Shown here: one piece after another, positions 17,024 through 24,529 of the stretch
Numbering within the stretch: position 1 is the stretch's first letter
Layout of the letters: each line of letters opens with the position of its first letter
DNA from: Pseudomonas sp. Irchel s3f7
GTDB lineage: Bacteria; Pseudomonadota; Gammaproteobacteria; Pseudomonadales; Pseudomonadaceae
DNA: 64,000 nt
NCBI RefSeq assembly: GCF_900187615.1
Contig: NZ_FYDO01000008.1
Location: 124,001-188,000 of the forward strand
Direction of reading: 5' to 3'
Translations under genes and position numbers: made by a program
The notes under the pieces: model-generated
What the model was told of the DNA's origin: nothing
Databases searched by the model: none
What the model saw: the letters and a program-made list of their open reading frames with translations, nothing else

Positions 17024-17755
17024 ATGTCGCGCAGCCTTTGGACTCGCTTCAAGCTACAGATCGCTTTCGTAGTCGCCGGCAGCCTGCTAATGACCGGTTG
17101 CGCCAACACTGGCAGCTCCATGCTCGGCGAGGGCGACGGTGCCGACCCGCGCCTGACCCAGGGCAATGACGCAGATTTCTTCAGCAAGTCCGGATACCAG
17201 GCCTGCGCCGTCGGCGCCGGTGTCGCCATCCTCGCTTGCGCACTGTCCAACAGCAACAACAAAACCGTGTGCGTCGTCGCCGCCGGTATTACCGCGTGCG
17301 GCGTGGCCATGGGCGCCAACTATTACCTGGATCAACGTCGCGCCGAATACGCCGACACCACCACCCGTTTGGCGAAAATGAACAGCGACGTCGAGCAAGA
17401 CACGCAGAAGGTGATCGCCCGTACCGCGACCGCTCAGCAAGTGATCAATGATGACCAGGCGCAAATCGCCCAGATCAAAAAGGACATCGCCAACAAGAGG
17501 GTCGACAAGTCCAGGGCTCAGGCGCAAATCGCCGGGATCGATTCGGACATCGCACGCCTGCGTAAAGACCTTGCCAACATGCGTACCAAAGTCACCGAGT
17601 ACAGCAAAGTGGCAGACGCCGAGCGCTCACAAGGCACCAGCGCCGAGATCAGGCAGGTGGACATGAACATTCAGAAAATGAACCAGAAAGTCGTCACCCT
17701 CCAGAAGGAAGTCGATGCTCTGTACAGCCAACGCTCCGCAATCACACTGGGCTAA
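17024..17755 (+). CDS. Lipoprotein with glycine-zipper segment and coiled coil (TagQ position)
   Basis: This 243-residue lipoprotein has lipobox LMTGC (C26). The residues after the cysteine (ANTG) lack the inner-membrane retention aspartate, so outer-membrane sorting is expected. A hydrophobic glycine/alanine-rich stretch (about 58-101) with four cysteines (61, 71, 83, 92) looks like a glycine zipper. The remainder (about 102-235) is a strong coiled coil. By gene order after the SUMF1 protein it occupies the tagQ place, but sequence identity to TagQ was not established. It would form a long periplasmic rod or membrane-inserted anchor. Confidence 0.75.
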   Translation: MSRSLWTRFKLQIAFVVAGSLLMTGCANTGSSMLGEGDGADPRLTQGNDADFFSKSGYQACAVGAGVAILACALSNSNNKTVCVVAAGITACGVAMGANYYLDQRRAEYADTTTRLAKMNSDVEQDTQKVIARTATAQQVINDDQAQIAQIKKDIANKRVDKSRAQAQIAGIDSDIARLRKDLANMRTKVTEYSKVADAERSQGTSAEIRQVDMNIQKMNQKVVTLQKEVDALYSQRSAITLG

Positions 17756-17759
17756 GCAC

Positions 17760-18266
17760 ATGACGCTACGAAAACTGGTGGTTATCACCGCCGTCCTGGC
17801 CCTGAGCGGTTGCGCGACCGCGCCCGGCGAGTGCGATGCAACCAATCGCGACAGCAGCATGCTGACCAAGATGAATTGCGACTACTCCGGTGGTTACAGC
17901 GATCAGGTCAAGCAGAAGGAACTGGCCCTGAGCGAGTCCCGCCAGCAAAACGCAATGTTCCATCAGGTGTACGAGAACATTCAGGCCCAACAACTCAGCA
18001 CCAAGACCGATCTGGCCAGCCAGCAGAAATCCCAGGCGGCGCTGAATCAGTCGCTGGCGCAACTGCTGACCTCGCTCAAGGCCCGCCGTGGCAATGAAGC
18101 CCAGGTGCAGAAGCAAATTGCCGACCTCGAGAAGCAGCTCAAGGCTTCGCAAGCGGCGCCAACGACCCAATCAACCCCAGCGACGCTGGCGGCCAAGCAG
18201 CAAGAGCTGAAAACGTTGCAGAAGAAGGTCAATCAGCTGCAATTCAGCCTCGGCTACGAAGAGTAA
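17760..18266 (+). CDS. Small coiled-coil lipoprotein
   Basis: This 168-residue lipoprotein starts at ATG 17760, 4 bp after the previous stop, with lipobox LSGC (C18) followed by ATAP, again favouring the outer membrane. After a short cysteine-containing region, two helical coiled-coil segments (about 60-115 and 135-165) are rich in Q, K, A and L. It looks like a shorter relative of the preceding lipoprotein and may pair with it. No known family is recognised. Confidence 0.72.
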   Translation: MTLRKLVVITAVLALSGCATAPGECDATNRDSSMLTKMNCDYSGGYSDQVKQKELALSESRQQNAMFHQVYENIQAQQLSTKTDLASQQKSQAALNQSLAQLLTSLKARRGNEAQVQKQIADLEKQLKASQAAPTTQSTPATLAAKQQELKTLQKKVNQLQFSLGYEE

Positions 18267-18277
18267 CTTTTCACCCC

Positions 18278-18309
18278 GCAGGGCATCCCGACGGATGCCT
18301 GCACTTTTT
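18278..18309 (+). terminator. Rho-independent terminator inside the cluster
   Basis: A GC-rich hairpin (GCAGGGCATCC with GGATGCCTGC, one bulged G) is followed by five T. It lies between the small lipoprotein gene and the last vWA gene, whose ribosome site begins right after the T run. Confidence 0.75.
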
Positions 18310-18323
18310 CAGGAATCGTCGTC

Positions 18324-19802
18324 ATGCAGCGGGTCATCAGGGATGCGCAAGCCACATCGGAGGGGATGAGTACGCTGCAAGCCAAAGTCGCCCTCATCCA
18401 GAAACACTTTCCGCCGACCGTCGCCAGTCTGTTTGCCATCCCGCGAATGGGCAGCGGCGACGTGCTGGAATGGTGGACCGAACTGGGCGGCCAACCCACG
18501 CCCTATGCCGACCTCAACGAGGACGCGCAACGACGGTTGCTGGAAACCTATGAAGTGCGACAGACGTCCCTTGGACAGCTGGCGGACGAACTGCAAAAAC
18601 GCGGTCAACCGACGGAAGCGGATGACCTGCGCAGCCTGCTCGGCGCGCCTGAGCTGGACAAACTCTACAGCCTCAACGGTGAGCCTTTGGTGGTGCGCTG
18701 GAACCTGCGTCCGCCCAAACCGATCGTGCCGCCGGTGGTACCTCTCGCTCCGGTCGTGCCGCCATCGCGTCGAGGCTGGTGGATCGCGGCGGCCTTGCTC
18801 GCGTTGTTGCTGCTGCTTCTGGCGCTCTGGCTCTGGTGGTTCCTGCACCGTGAGCCGGTTGTTGTGGTTCCGCCTGTCGCGCCAGTGGCGCCAGTGGTGA
18901 CGCCGGTTGAGAAACCGGTTGAACCTGCTCCCGAGCCTGTCGTGGAACCGGAACCGAAACCTGCTCCGGTACCAGCACCCGCGCCAGAACCGGTACCAGT
19001 ACCAGTACCGGAACCCAAGCCGGTCCCGCCACCAAAACCAGCACCGGAACCCAAGCCGATCCCGCCACCCAAACCGGTTCCACCACCCAAACCGGTAGTG
19101 GCTGCCCCGCCACCAGCCCCAACGCTGGACAACTTCGCATGCCGTAAAAATGCGCCGAACTCAGAGATCCCGCAATTCGTGGTGGTGCTCGACACCTCGG
19201 GTTCGATGAACTTGAACATCAAGTCAGTGAAAGCCGACGAGGACTGGTTCTTCGGTAGTGACCTCAACAAGCTCCTGGACCCGAACCGCACCATGCGGCT
19301 CACCGCCAGACCCAGCCGCATGGACGTCGCCAAGGACTCGCTGGCCAGCATGATCAACGGGCTGGACCCGAAGATCGACACACGCCTGATCACCTTCGCC
19401 GGCTGCGAAAGAACACCGGACCGGGGTGTGTTCAGGTTCGGCGACCGCCCGAGGCTGATCAACGGGATTCGAGGTCTGGTTCCCGACGATGGCACACCGC
19501 TGGCCGACAGCCTGGCCCACGCGGCGAGTACCGTCGACGGGCGCAATAACGATGCGGTTATCGTGATGTTTGTCGACGGAGAAGACGGTTGCGGGCAGGA
19601 CGTTTGCGCGGTATCCCGTCGAATCGCCAGGGAACAACCGCGCCTGCGGGTCAACGTGGTGAAAATCGGTGTTGGCGGCCCGTCACGTTGCATCGCTGAA
19701 AACACCGGCGGCCGGGTTTACAACAGCACCAACGCGGCTGAACTGGGCAACCAGTTGAAACAGGCAAGCAAGGAATTATCCAGCAATGCCAAGTGTGATT
19801 AG
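18324..19802 (+). CDS. Bitopic vWA protein with SrfA-type N-terminal domain
   Basis: The 492-residue protein has a cytosolic N-domain (1-130) homologous to that of SrfA: LFAIP, LEWWTELGG and GEPLVVRW align with LAIP, IDWYSALDG and GKPVLTFW. One membrane span follows (about 151-173). A long Pro/Glu/Lys linker (about 178-265), TonB-like, could cross the periplasm. The vWA domain (about 284-488) has a complete MIDAS: DTSGSM (290-295), DDGTPLAD and FVDGED. Four cysteines in the vWA part may form disulphides. ATG 18324 has AGGA upstream; ATG 18366 has its purine run too close. A terminator separates it from the other genes, so its expression may be lower or separate. Confidence 0.85.
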   Translation: MQRVIRDAQATSEGMSTLQAKVALIQKHFPPTVASLFAIPRMGSGDVLEWWTELGGQPTPYADLNEDAQRRLLETYEVRQTSLGQLADELQKRGQPTEADDLRSLLGAPELDKLYSLNGEPLVVRWNLRPPKPIVPPVVPLAPVVPPSRRGWWIAAALLALLLLLLALWLWWFLHREPVVVVPPVAPVAPVVTPVEKPVEPAPEPVVEPEPKPAPVPAPAPEPVPVPVPEPKPVPPPKPAPEPKPIPPPKPVPPPKPVVAAPPPAPTLDNFACRKNAPNSEIPQFVVVLDTSGSMNLNIKSVKADEDWFFGSDLNKLLDPNRTMRLTARPSRMDVAKDSLASMINGLDPKIDTRLITFAGCERTPDRGVFRFGDRPRLINGIRGLVPDDGTPLADSLAHAASTVDGRNNDAVIVMFVDGEDGCGQDVCAVSRRIAREQPRLRVNVVKIGVGGPSRCIAENTGGRVYNSTNAAELGNQLKQASKELSSNAKCD

Positions 19803-19834
19803 CTTGGGAGCATGCTGAAATGAAGTGACCCCAT

Positions 19835-19904
19835 TCGCGAGCAGGCTCGCTCCCACAGGGTTTGTGTCGATCACAAATACAGTGTTGGAGCCTGCTCGCG
19901 ATGG
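19835..19904. repeat. REP pair (GCGAGCAGGCTCGC type)
   Basis: Two inverted copies of the Pseudomonas REP motif (CGCGAGCAGGCTCGCTCC and its complement) lie about 30 bp apart behind the srf cluster. Confidence 0.8.
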
Positions 19905-20005
19905 CTATCTCAGAGGCGCCTCAACGAAACCGGTCAACATCATGCCGCAAGTCTGCGCCAGGCTTTCCAGCCCCTAGGCAGTCACAGCCACAGTGCCACA
20001 TCGAT

Positions 20006-20926
20006 TCAGCTCAGGTGCTCGACCGCCGGTAATTCCATGGCCCGAACCTCACCCAAGAGGAAAACGCTGAGGCGGCGCAAACGTTCACCTCCAGGGCGGG
20101 TTTTCGGCCAGACCAGGTAATAATTCTCACCGCTGGCGACGGCTGTCGGCCACGGCAAACTCAGACGTCCCTGCGCAACATCCTCCGCCACCATCAGCAA
20201 ATCGCCCATGGACACACCATAGCCTCGGGCGGCAGCAATCATGCCCAGTTCCAGTGTGTCGAACACCTGCCCGCCCTTGAGCGAGACTTGATCGGTCAGG
20301 CCCATGCGCTCCAGCCACTTGCGCCAGTCACGGCGGTCCGGCGTCGGGTGCAGCAGCTCGGCGCTGGCCAGGCGCGCAACGTCCCACGGTTGATCCTTCA
20401 GAAGATTCGGTGCGCCCACCGGAATCAGCTCTTCGGGGAATAGGAAAGTCGTCTCCCAGTCCGGAGGAAAATGCCCGTTGCTGAGGATGACGGCACAGTC
20501 AAAGGGTTCGTGATTGAAGTCCACCGTATCGATGTCCATCCAGGCGCTGGTCAATTGCACTTCGTTGCCCGGTTGCAGATGACGGAAGCGGCTGAGGCGC
20601 GCCAGCAACCAGCGCATGGTCAGGGTCGACGGGGCTTTCATGCGCAGGATGTCGTCTTCGGCACGCAGGGTGTTGCAGGCCCGCTCCAGGGCTGTGAAAC
20701 CCTCGCGAATACCCGGCAACAGCAAACGGGCCGACTCGGTCAGTTGCAGGTTGCGGCCACTGCGGTGAAACAAGCGGCAGGCAAAATGATCTTCCAGCGT
20801 ACGAATATGCCGGCTGACCGCACTTTGGGTGATCGACAGTTCTTCGGCGGCGCGGGTAAACGAACTGTGCCGCGCCGCCGCTTCGAATGCGCGCAGGGCA
20901 TACAAGGGAGGAAGACGACGTGACAT
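20006..20926 (-). CDS. LysR-family regulator, GcvA-like
   Basis: This 306-residue LysR regulator has an N-terminal winged HTH (about 1-62: ALRAFEAAAR, FTRAAEELSITQSAVSRHI) and a substrate-binding domain. It starts at ATG 20926 with AGGAG 8 nt upstream rather than at the earlier codon at 20956. It is divergent from the MATE pump gene, with about 150 bp between them, so it probably controls that gene and itself. It occupies the PA5293 position. The inducer is unknown. Confidence 0.9.
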   Translation of the reverse strand: MSRRLPPLYALRAFEAAARHSSFTRAAEELSITQSAVSRHIRTLEDHFACRLFHRSGRNLQLTESARLLLPGIREGFTALERACNTLRAEDDILRMKAPSTLTMRWLLARLSRFRHLQPGNEVQLTSAWMDIDTVDFNHEPFDCAVILSNGHFPPDWETTFLFPEELIPVGAPNLLKDQPWDVARLASAELLHPTPDRRDWRKWLERMGLTDQVSLKGGQVFDTLELGMIAAARGYGVSMGDLLMVAEDVAQGRLSLPWPTAVASGENYYLVWPKTRPGGERLRRLSVFLLGEVRAMELPAVEHLS

Positions 20927-21078
20927 CAGGAATGCTCCTACAGCGGGACTCGCCAACCCTAGCAGAAACTATTCAGCATGAGTTTGAATCATGCCATCTA
21001 TCCTTTTTATCCCTTTGTGCAATCCCCGCAAAGCGCCGAGAATCGACGCTTTCCTGTTCTCTCTGATATTCGAGCGTG

Positions 21079-22482
21079 ATGACCATGCAGCATCCAGCGC
21101 GTATTGAACTCTGGGCCATCCTGCGGCTGGCGGGGCCGTTGATTGCCTCGCAGTTGGCGCACATGTTGATGGTCCTCACCGACACATTGATGATGGCGCG
21201 CCTGAGTCCCGAGGCGCTGGCCGGTGGCGGGCTCGGTGCGGCGACCTATTCGTTCGTGTCGATTTTCTGCATCGGCGTGATTGCCGCGGTCGGCACCCTG
21301 GTGGCGATCCGGCAAGGTGCCGGCGACATCCTCGGAGCGACCCGATTGACCCAGGCCGGGTTATGGCTGGCGTGGCTGATGGCACTGGTTGCCGGCCTGC
21401 TGCTGTGGAACCTCAAACCGGTCCTGCTGCTGTTTGGCCAAACCGAAACCAACGTCAACGCGGCCGGTCAGTTTTTGATCTTCCTGCCGTTCGCTCTGCC
21501 CGGTTACCTGAGCTTCATGGCCCTGCGCGGGTTCACCAGTGCCATCGGCCGCGCAACACCGGTAATGGTCATCAGCGTGGGCGGTACGGTCGCCAACTTC
21601 TTGCTCAACTATGCGTTGATCACCGGCATGTTCGGCCTGCCAAAACTGGGGCTGATGGGGATCGGGCTCGTGACGGCGATTGTCGCCAACCTCATGGCGC
21701 TGGCACTGGCGTGGCACATCCGTCGGCACTCGGCCTACAACGACTATCCGCTGCGCCAGGGTCTATCGCGACTCAACCGTCAGTACCTGAAGGAGCTGTG
21801 GCGCCTGGGCCTGCCGATTGGTGGCACCTATGCGGTGGAAGTCGGGCTGTTTGCTTTCGCCGCGCTGTGCATGGGCACCATGGGCAGTACGCAACTGGGC
21901 GCGCACCAGATCGCCCTGCAGATCGTGTCGGTGGCGTTCATGGTGCCGGCGGGGATTTCTTACGCGATCACCATGCGCATCGGTCAGCACTACGGCGCCG
22001 GGCAACTGTTGAGCGCACGCCTGGCTGGCCGTGTCGGCATAGTCTTCGGCGCGGTGGCGATGTTGTGTTTCGCGATGGTGTTCTGGCTGCTGCCGAATCA
22101 ATTGGTGGGTCTGTTCCTCGACCACAATGACCCGGCCTTCCGCGAAGTCATCAGTCTGGCGGTGAGCCTGTTGGCGGTGGCCGCGTGGTTCGAGCTGTTC
22201 GACGGCGTGCAAACCATTGCCATGGGTTGCATTCGCGGGCTCAAGGATGCGAAGACCACGTTCCTCGTCGGCCTGGGTTGCTACTGGCTGATTGGCGCGC
22301 CTGCGGCCTGGTGGATGGCGTTTCACCTGAACTGGGGACCGACCGGCGTCTGGTGGGGTTTGGCGCTGGGGCTGGCGTGCGCGGCGGTGAGCCTGACGCT
22401 TGGATTTGAGTGGAAGATGAAACGGATGATCGAGCGCGAGCCAGCGCAACGGAACGGTTTCACAGTCGCTCAGCCAGACTGA
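21079..22482 (+). CDS. MATE-family multidrug efflux pump (NorM-like)
   Basis: This 467-residue, 12-span MATE transporter (LAGPLIASQLAHMLM at the first helix, GLPIGGTYAVEVGLF at the start of the second half) exports cationic drugs in exchange for Na+ or H+. It corresponds to PA5294. GTG 21076, ATG 21079 and ATG 21085 are all possible starts, and the ribosome site is weak. It is divergent from the LysR gene. A REP pair follows the stop. Confidence 0.92.
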   Translation: MTMQHPARIELWAILRLAGPLIASQLAHMLMVLTDTLMMARLSPEALAGGGLGAATYSFVSIFCIGVIAAVGTLVAIRQGAGDILGATRLTQAGLWLAWLMALVAGLLLWNLKPVLLLFGQTETNVNAAGQFLIFLPFALPGYLSFMALRGFTSAIGRATPVMVISVGGTVANFLLNYALITGMFGLPKLGLMGIGLVTAIVANLMALALAWHIRRHSAYNDYPLRQGLSRLNRQYLKELWRLGLPIGGTYAVEVGLFAFAALCMGTMGSTQLGAHQIALQIVSVAFMVPAGISYAITMRIGQHYGAGQLLSARLAGRVGIVFGAVAMLCFAMVFWLLPNQLVGLFLDHNDPAFREVISLAVSLLAVAAWFELFDGVQTIAMGCIRGLKDAKTTFLVGLGCYWLIGAPAAWWMAFHLNWGPTGVWWGLALGLACAAVSLTLGFEWKMKRMIEREPAQRNGFTVAQPD

Positions 22483-22488
22483 GATCCC

Positions 22489-22577
22489 TGTAGGAGCTGG
22501 CTTGCCAGCGATAGCGATGACCGTCACATCATCGCTGGCTGTCAGGCCATCATCGCCGGCAAGCCAGCTCCTACAGG
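22489..22577. repeat. REP pair (GGAGCTGGCTTGCCAGCG type)
   Basis: Inverted copies of GTAGGAGCTGGCTTGCC flank a spacer that holds further imperfect copies. It lies between the convergent MATE and phosphodiesterase genes. Confidence 0.8.
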
Positions 22578-22591
22578 TGACTTGTGGCGCC

Positions 22592-24265
22592 TTAACTAAC
22601 GATTTCCATCATCGGCTGCTGTCTGGCGTCGAACGTCAGGTACTCCACCAACTCGGCCAGCGGCAACGGTTTGCTGATCAAATACCCTTGCACCTGATCG
22701 CAATCAAACCCGCGCAACAAATCCAGCTGCTCCGGCGTTTCCACGCCTTCAGCCACGACCTCGAGGTTGAGGTTGTGCGCCAGGTTGATCATCGCGTGGA
22801 CCAGTTTGCGGTTCTCCTCGCGCTGCTCCATGCCGCCGACAAAGCTCTTGTCGATCTTCAGCAGCGTGATCGGCAGGCTGTTGAGGTGCACGAACGACGA
22901 AAAACCCGTTCCGAAGTCGTCGAGGGAGAAGCGCACACCGAGGCGCCCGAGGGCGTCCATGGTCTGCTTGACCAGATCGCTGCGACGCATGACCGCGGTT
23001 TCGGTCAATTCGAATTCCAGCCATTGCGCCTCGACACCGCGTTCGGCGATCAAACGGCTCAGGGTCGAGAGCAACTGGCTGTCCTGGAACTGGCGGAACG
23101 ACAGGTTGATTGCCATGTGCAGCGGCGGCAAGCCCAGTTCAAGCAACGCCTGCATGTCGCGCAACGCCCGGGAAATCACCCAGTAGCCCAGCGGCACGAT
23201 CAGGCCGCTTTGCTCGGCCAGCGGCACGAATTCACTCGGTGGCAGCAAACCGCGCTCGGCATGACGCCAACGGACCAGGGCTTCGAGGCCGACGATCTCC
23301 CCGTCTTCAAGGTTCAGCCGTGGCTGGTAATGCAGTTCCAGTTCGTCACGACGCAACGCCCGGCGCAGTTCGCTTTCAAGGTCGGCGATGCTGCGGGCAT
23401 TGCGGTTGATGCGTTCGTTGAAAATGTGAAAGGTGCAGCCCTGGGTGCTCTTGGCCTGTTGCATGGCGATGTGCGCGTGCCACATCAGCGGGTCCGCACC
23501 GGCCTGGGCCCGTGCATGGGCAATGCCCAGGCTGGAGCCGATCAGCAGGCTTTCGCCATCGACCCAATAAGGCTCGGCCAATGCTTCGCTGATGCGCTCG
23601 GCCATCCACTCGGCACGCTGGGGAGCGCGACGAGTGTCGATCAGCAGAGCAAATTCATCACTGCCCAGGCGCGCCAACTGATCGCCGGCCTCAAGCTGGC
23701 TCTTGAGCCGCGCCACCACTTGCAGGATCAGGCGGTCACCGGCCTGATGACCGAGGGCATCATTGGCGTAACGGAAATTGTCGAGGTCGAGGTGACCGAG
23801 AGCCAGACCGCGCCCGTCGTTTTCCGCCAGCCGCGCTGTCAGCAAGGTCTGAAAACCCTGGCGATTGGCGATGCCGGTCAGCGGGTCTTGCTCGGCCAGG
23901 CGTTGCAGGGTGTTTTCCAGCACGCCACGTTCGCGCACATGGCGCAGGCAACGGCGCAACATGCCGTGATCGAGCAGATCGCGCACCAACCAGTCACTCA
24001 CGCCATCGGGCGGGGTCTGGGGCTCGTGATCCAGCAGCAACACCGTCGGCAGATTGCAACGGCCGGGTGCCGGCTGAAGTGCCGGGATCGTCAATAACAC
24101 CGCGCTGCGGTTGTCATCGAACAGACTGCTGACCGAGTCCCAGCTCGGCGCACTGATAAGCACGGCCGTGCTCCCCATCGGAGCCAGACACTCGCGCAAC
24201 AACGCTGCCCACGCTGGCTCTTCGGCCAGTAACAGCAAACGCAAGGGTTCGACAGGCGTAGACAA
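22592..24265 (-). CDS. c-di-GMP phosphodiesterase with degenerate GGDEF (ProE-like)
   Basis: This 557-residue cytosolic protein has an N-terminal receiver-like domain (about 8-120), a GGDEF domain (about 125-290) and an EAL domain (about 298-548). The EAL signature is intact (GLEALVRW, then ELTETA, LDDFGTGFSS, KIDKSFV, EGVE), so c-di-GMP hydrolysis is expected. The GGDEF site reads GSDEF, so cyclase activity is doubtful and it may serve as a GTP sensor. By neighbours (LysR, MATE, rep) it is the PA5295/ProE equivalent, a regulator of exopolysaccharide. No membrane segments are seen. The N-terminal domain is only receiver-like in pattern and no phosphoacceptor was assigned. Confidence 0.9.
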   Translation of the reverse strand: MSTPVEPLRLLLLAEEPAWAALLRECLAPMGSTAVLISAPSWDSVSSLFDDNRSAVLLTIPALQPAPGRCNLPTVLLLDHEPQTPPDGVSDWLVRDLLDHGMLRRCLRHVRERGVLENTLQRLAEQDPLTGIANRQGFQTLLTARLAENDGRGLALGHLDLDNFRYANDALGHQAGDRLILQVVARLKSQLEAGDQLARLGSDEFALLIDTRRAPQRAEWMAERISEALAEPYWVDGESLLIGSSLGIAHARAQAGADPLMWHAHIAMQQAKSTQGCTFHIFNERINRNARSIADLESELRRALRRDELELHYQPRLNLEDGEIVGLEALVRWRHAERGLLPPSEFVPLAEQSGLIVPLGYWVISRALRDMQALLELGLPPLHMAINLSFRQFQDSQLLSTLSRLIAERGVEAQWLEFELTETAVMRRSDLVKQTMDALGRLGVRFSLDDFGTGFSSFVHLNSLPITLLKIDKSFVGGMEQREENRKLVHAMINLAHNLNLEVVAEGVETPEQLDLLRGFDCDQVQGYLISKPLPLAELVEYLTFDARQQPMMEIVS

Positions 24266-24529
24266 GCTAGCTCCCTAGACTCTGCAAAGATGTAGGCGAC
24301 CGGCATTATGCCGTGCCGATAACCAATGGCAATGACATCAATTATCAAAACGCGGTCTTTGTATCTGGAATTACGAACATTAGCCGCAAATTTATTGCGC
24401 ATCCTGCGTGAAAGTAACAAAACCGGCAAATACAGAAAGCGTTGTACGTCACAAGTCGGACAGAGCAGCACAATTCGCTGAGCCTGTTAAAATGCCGGCC
24501 CATTTCGTGACTGACTTCTGAATTTACGT

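Noticed and set aside
19005..19098. Short tandem DNA repeats that might suggest a CRISPR array
   Set aside because: They are codon-level repeats of the Pro/Lys/Glu linker in the vWA protein, in frame and with no spacers.
3370..19802. Complete type VI secretion locus
   Set aside because: Only the accessory TagTSRQ/vWA-like genes are present; no TssB, TssC, TssM, ClpV, Hcp, VgrG or PpkA kinase domain is seen.
22502..24097. A 531-codon plus-strand ORF opposite the phosphodiesterase gene
   Set aside because: Shadow of a strongly supported EAL gene; it starts within a REP element and shows no family motif.
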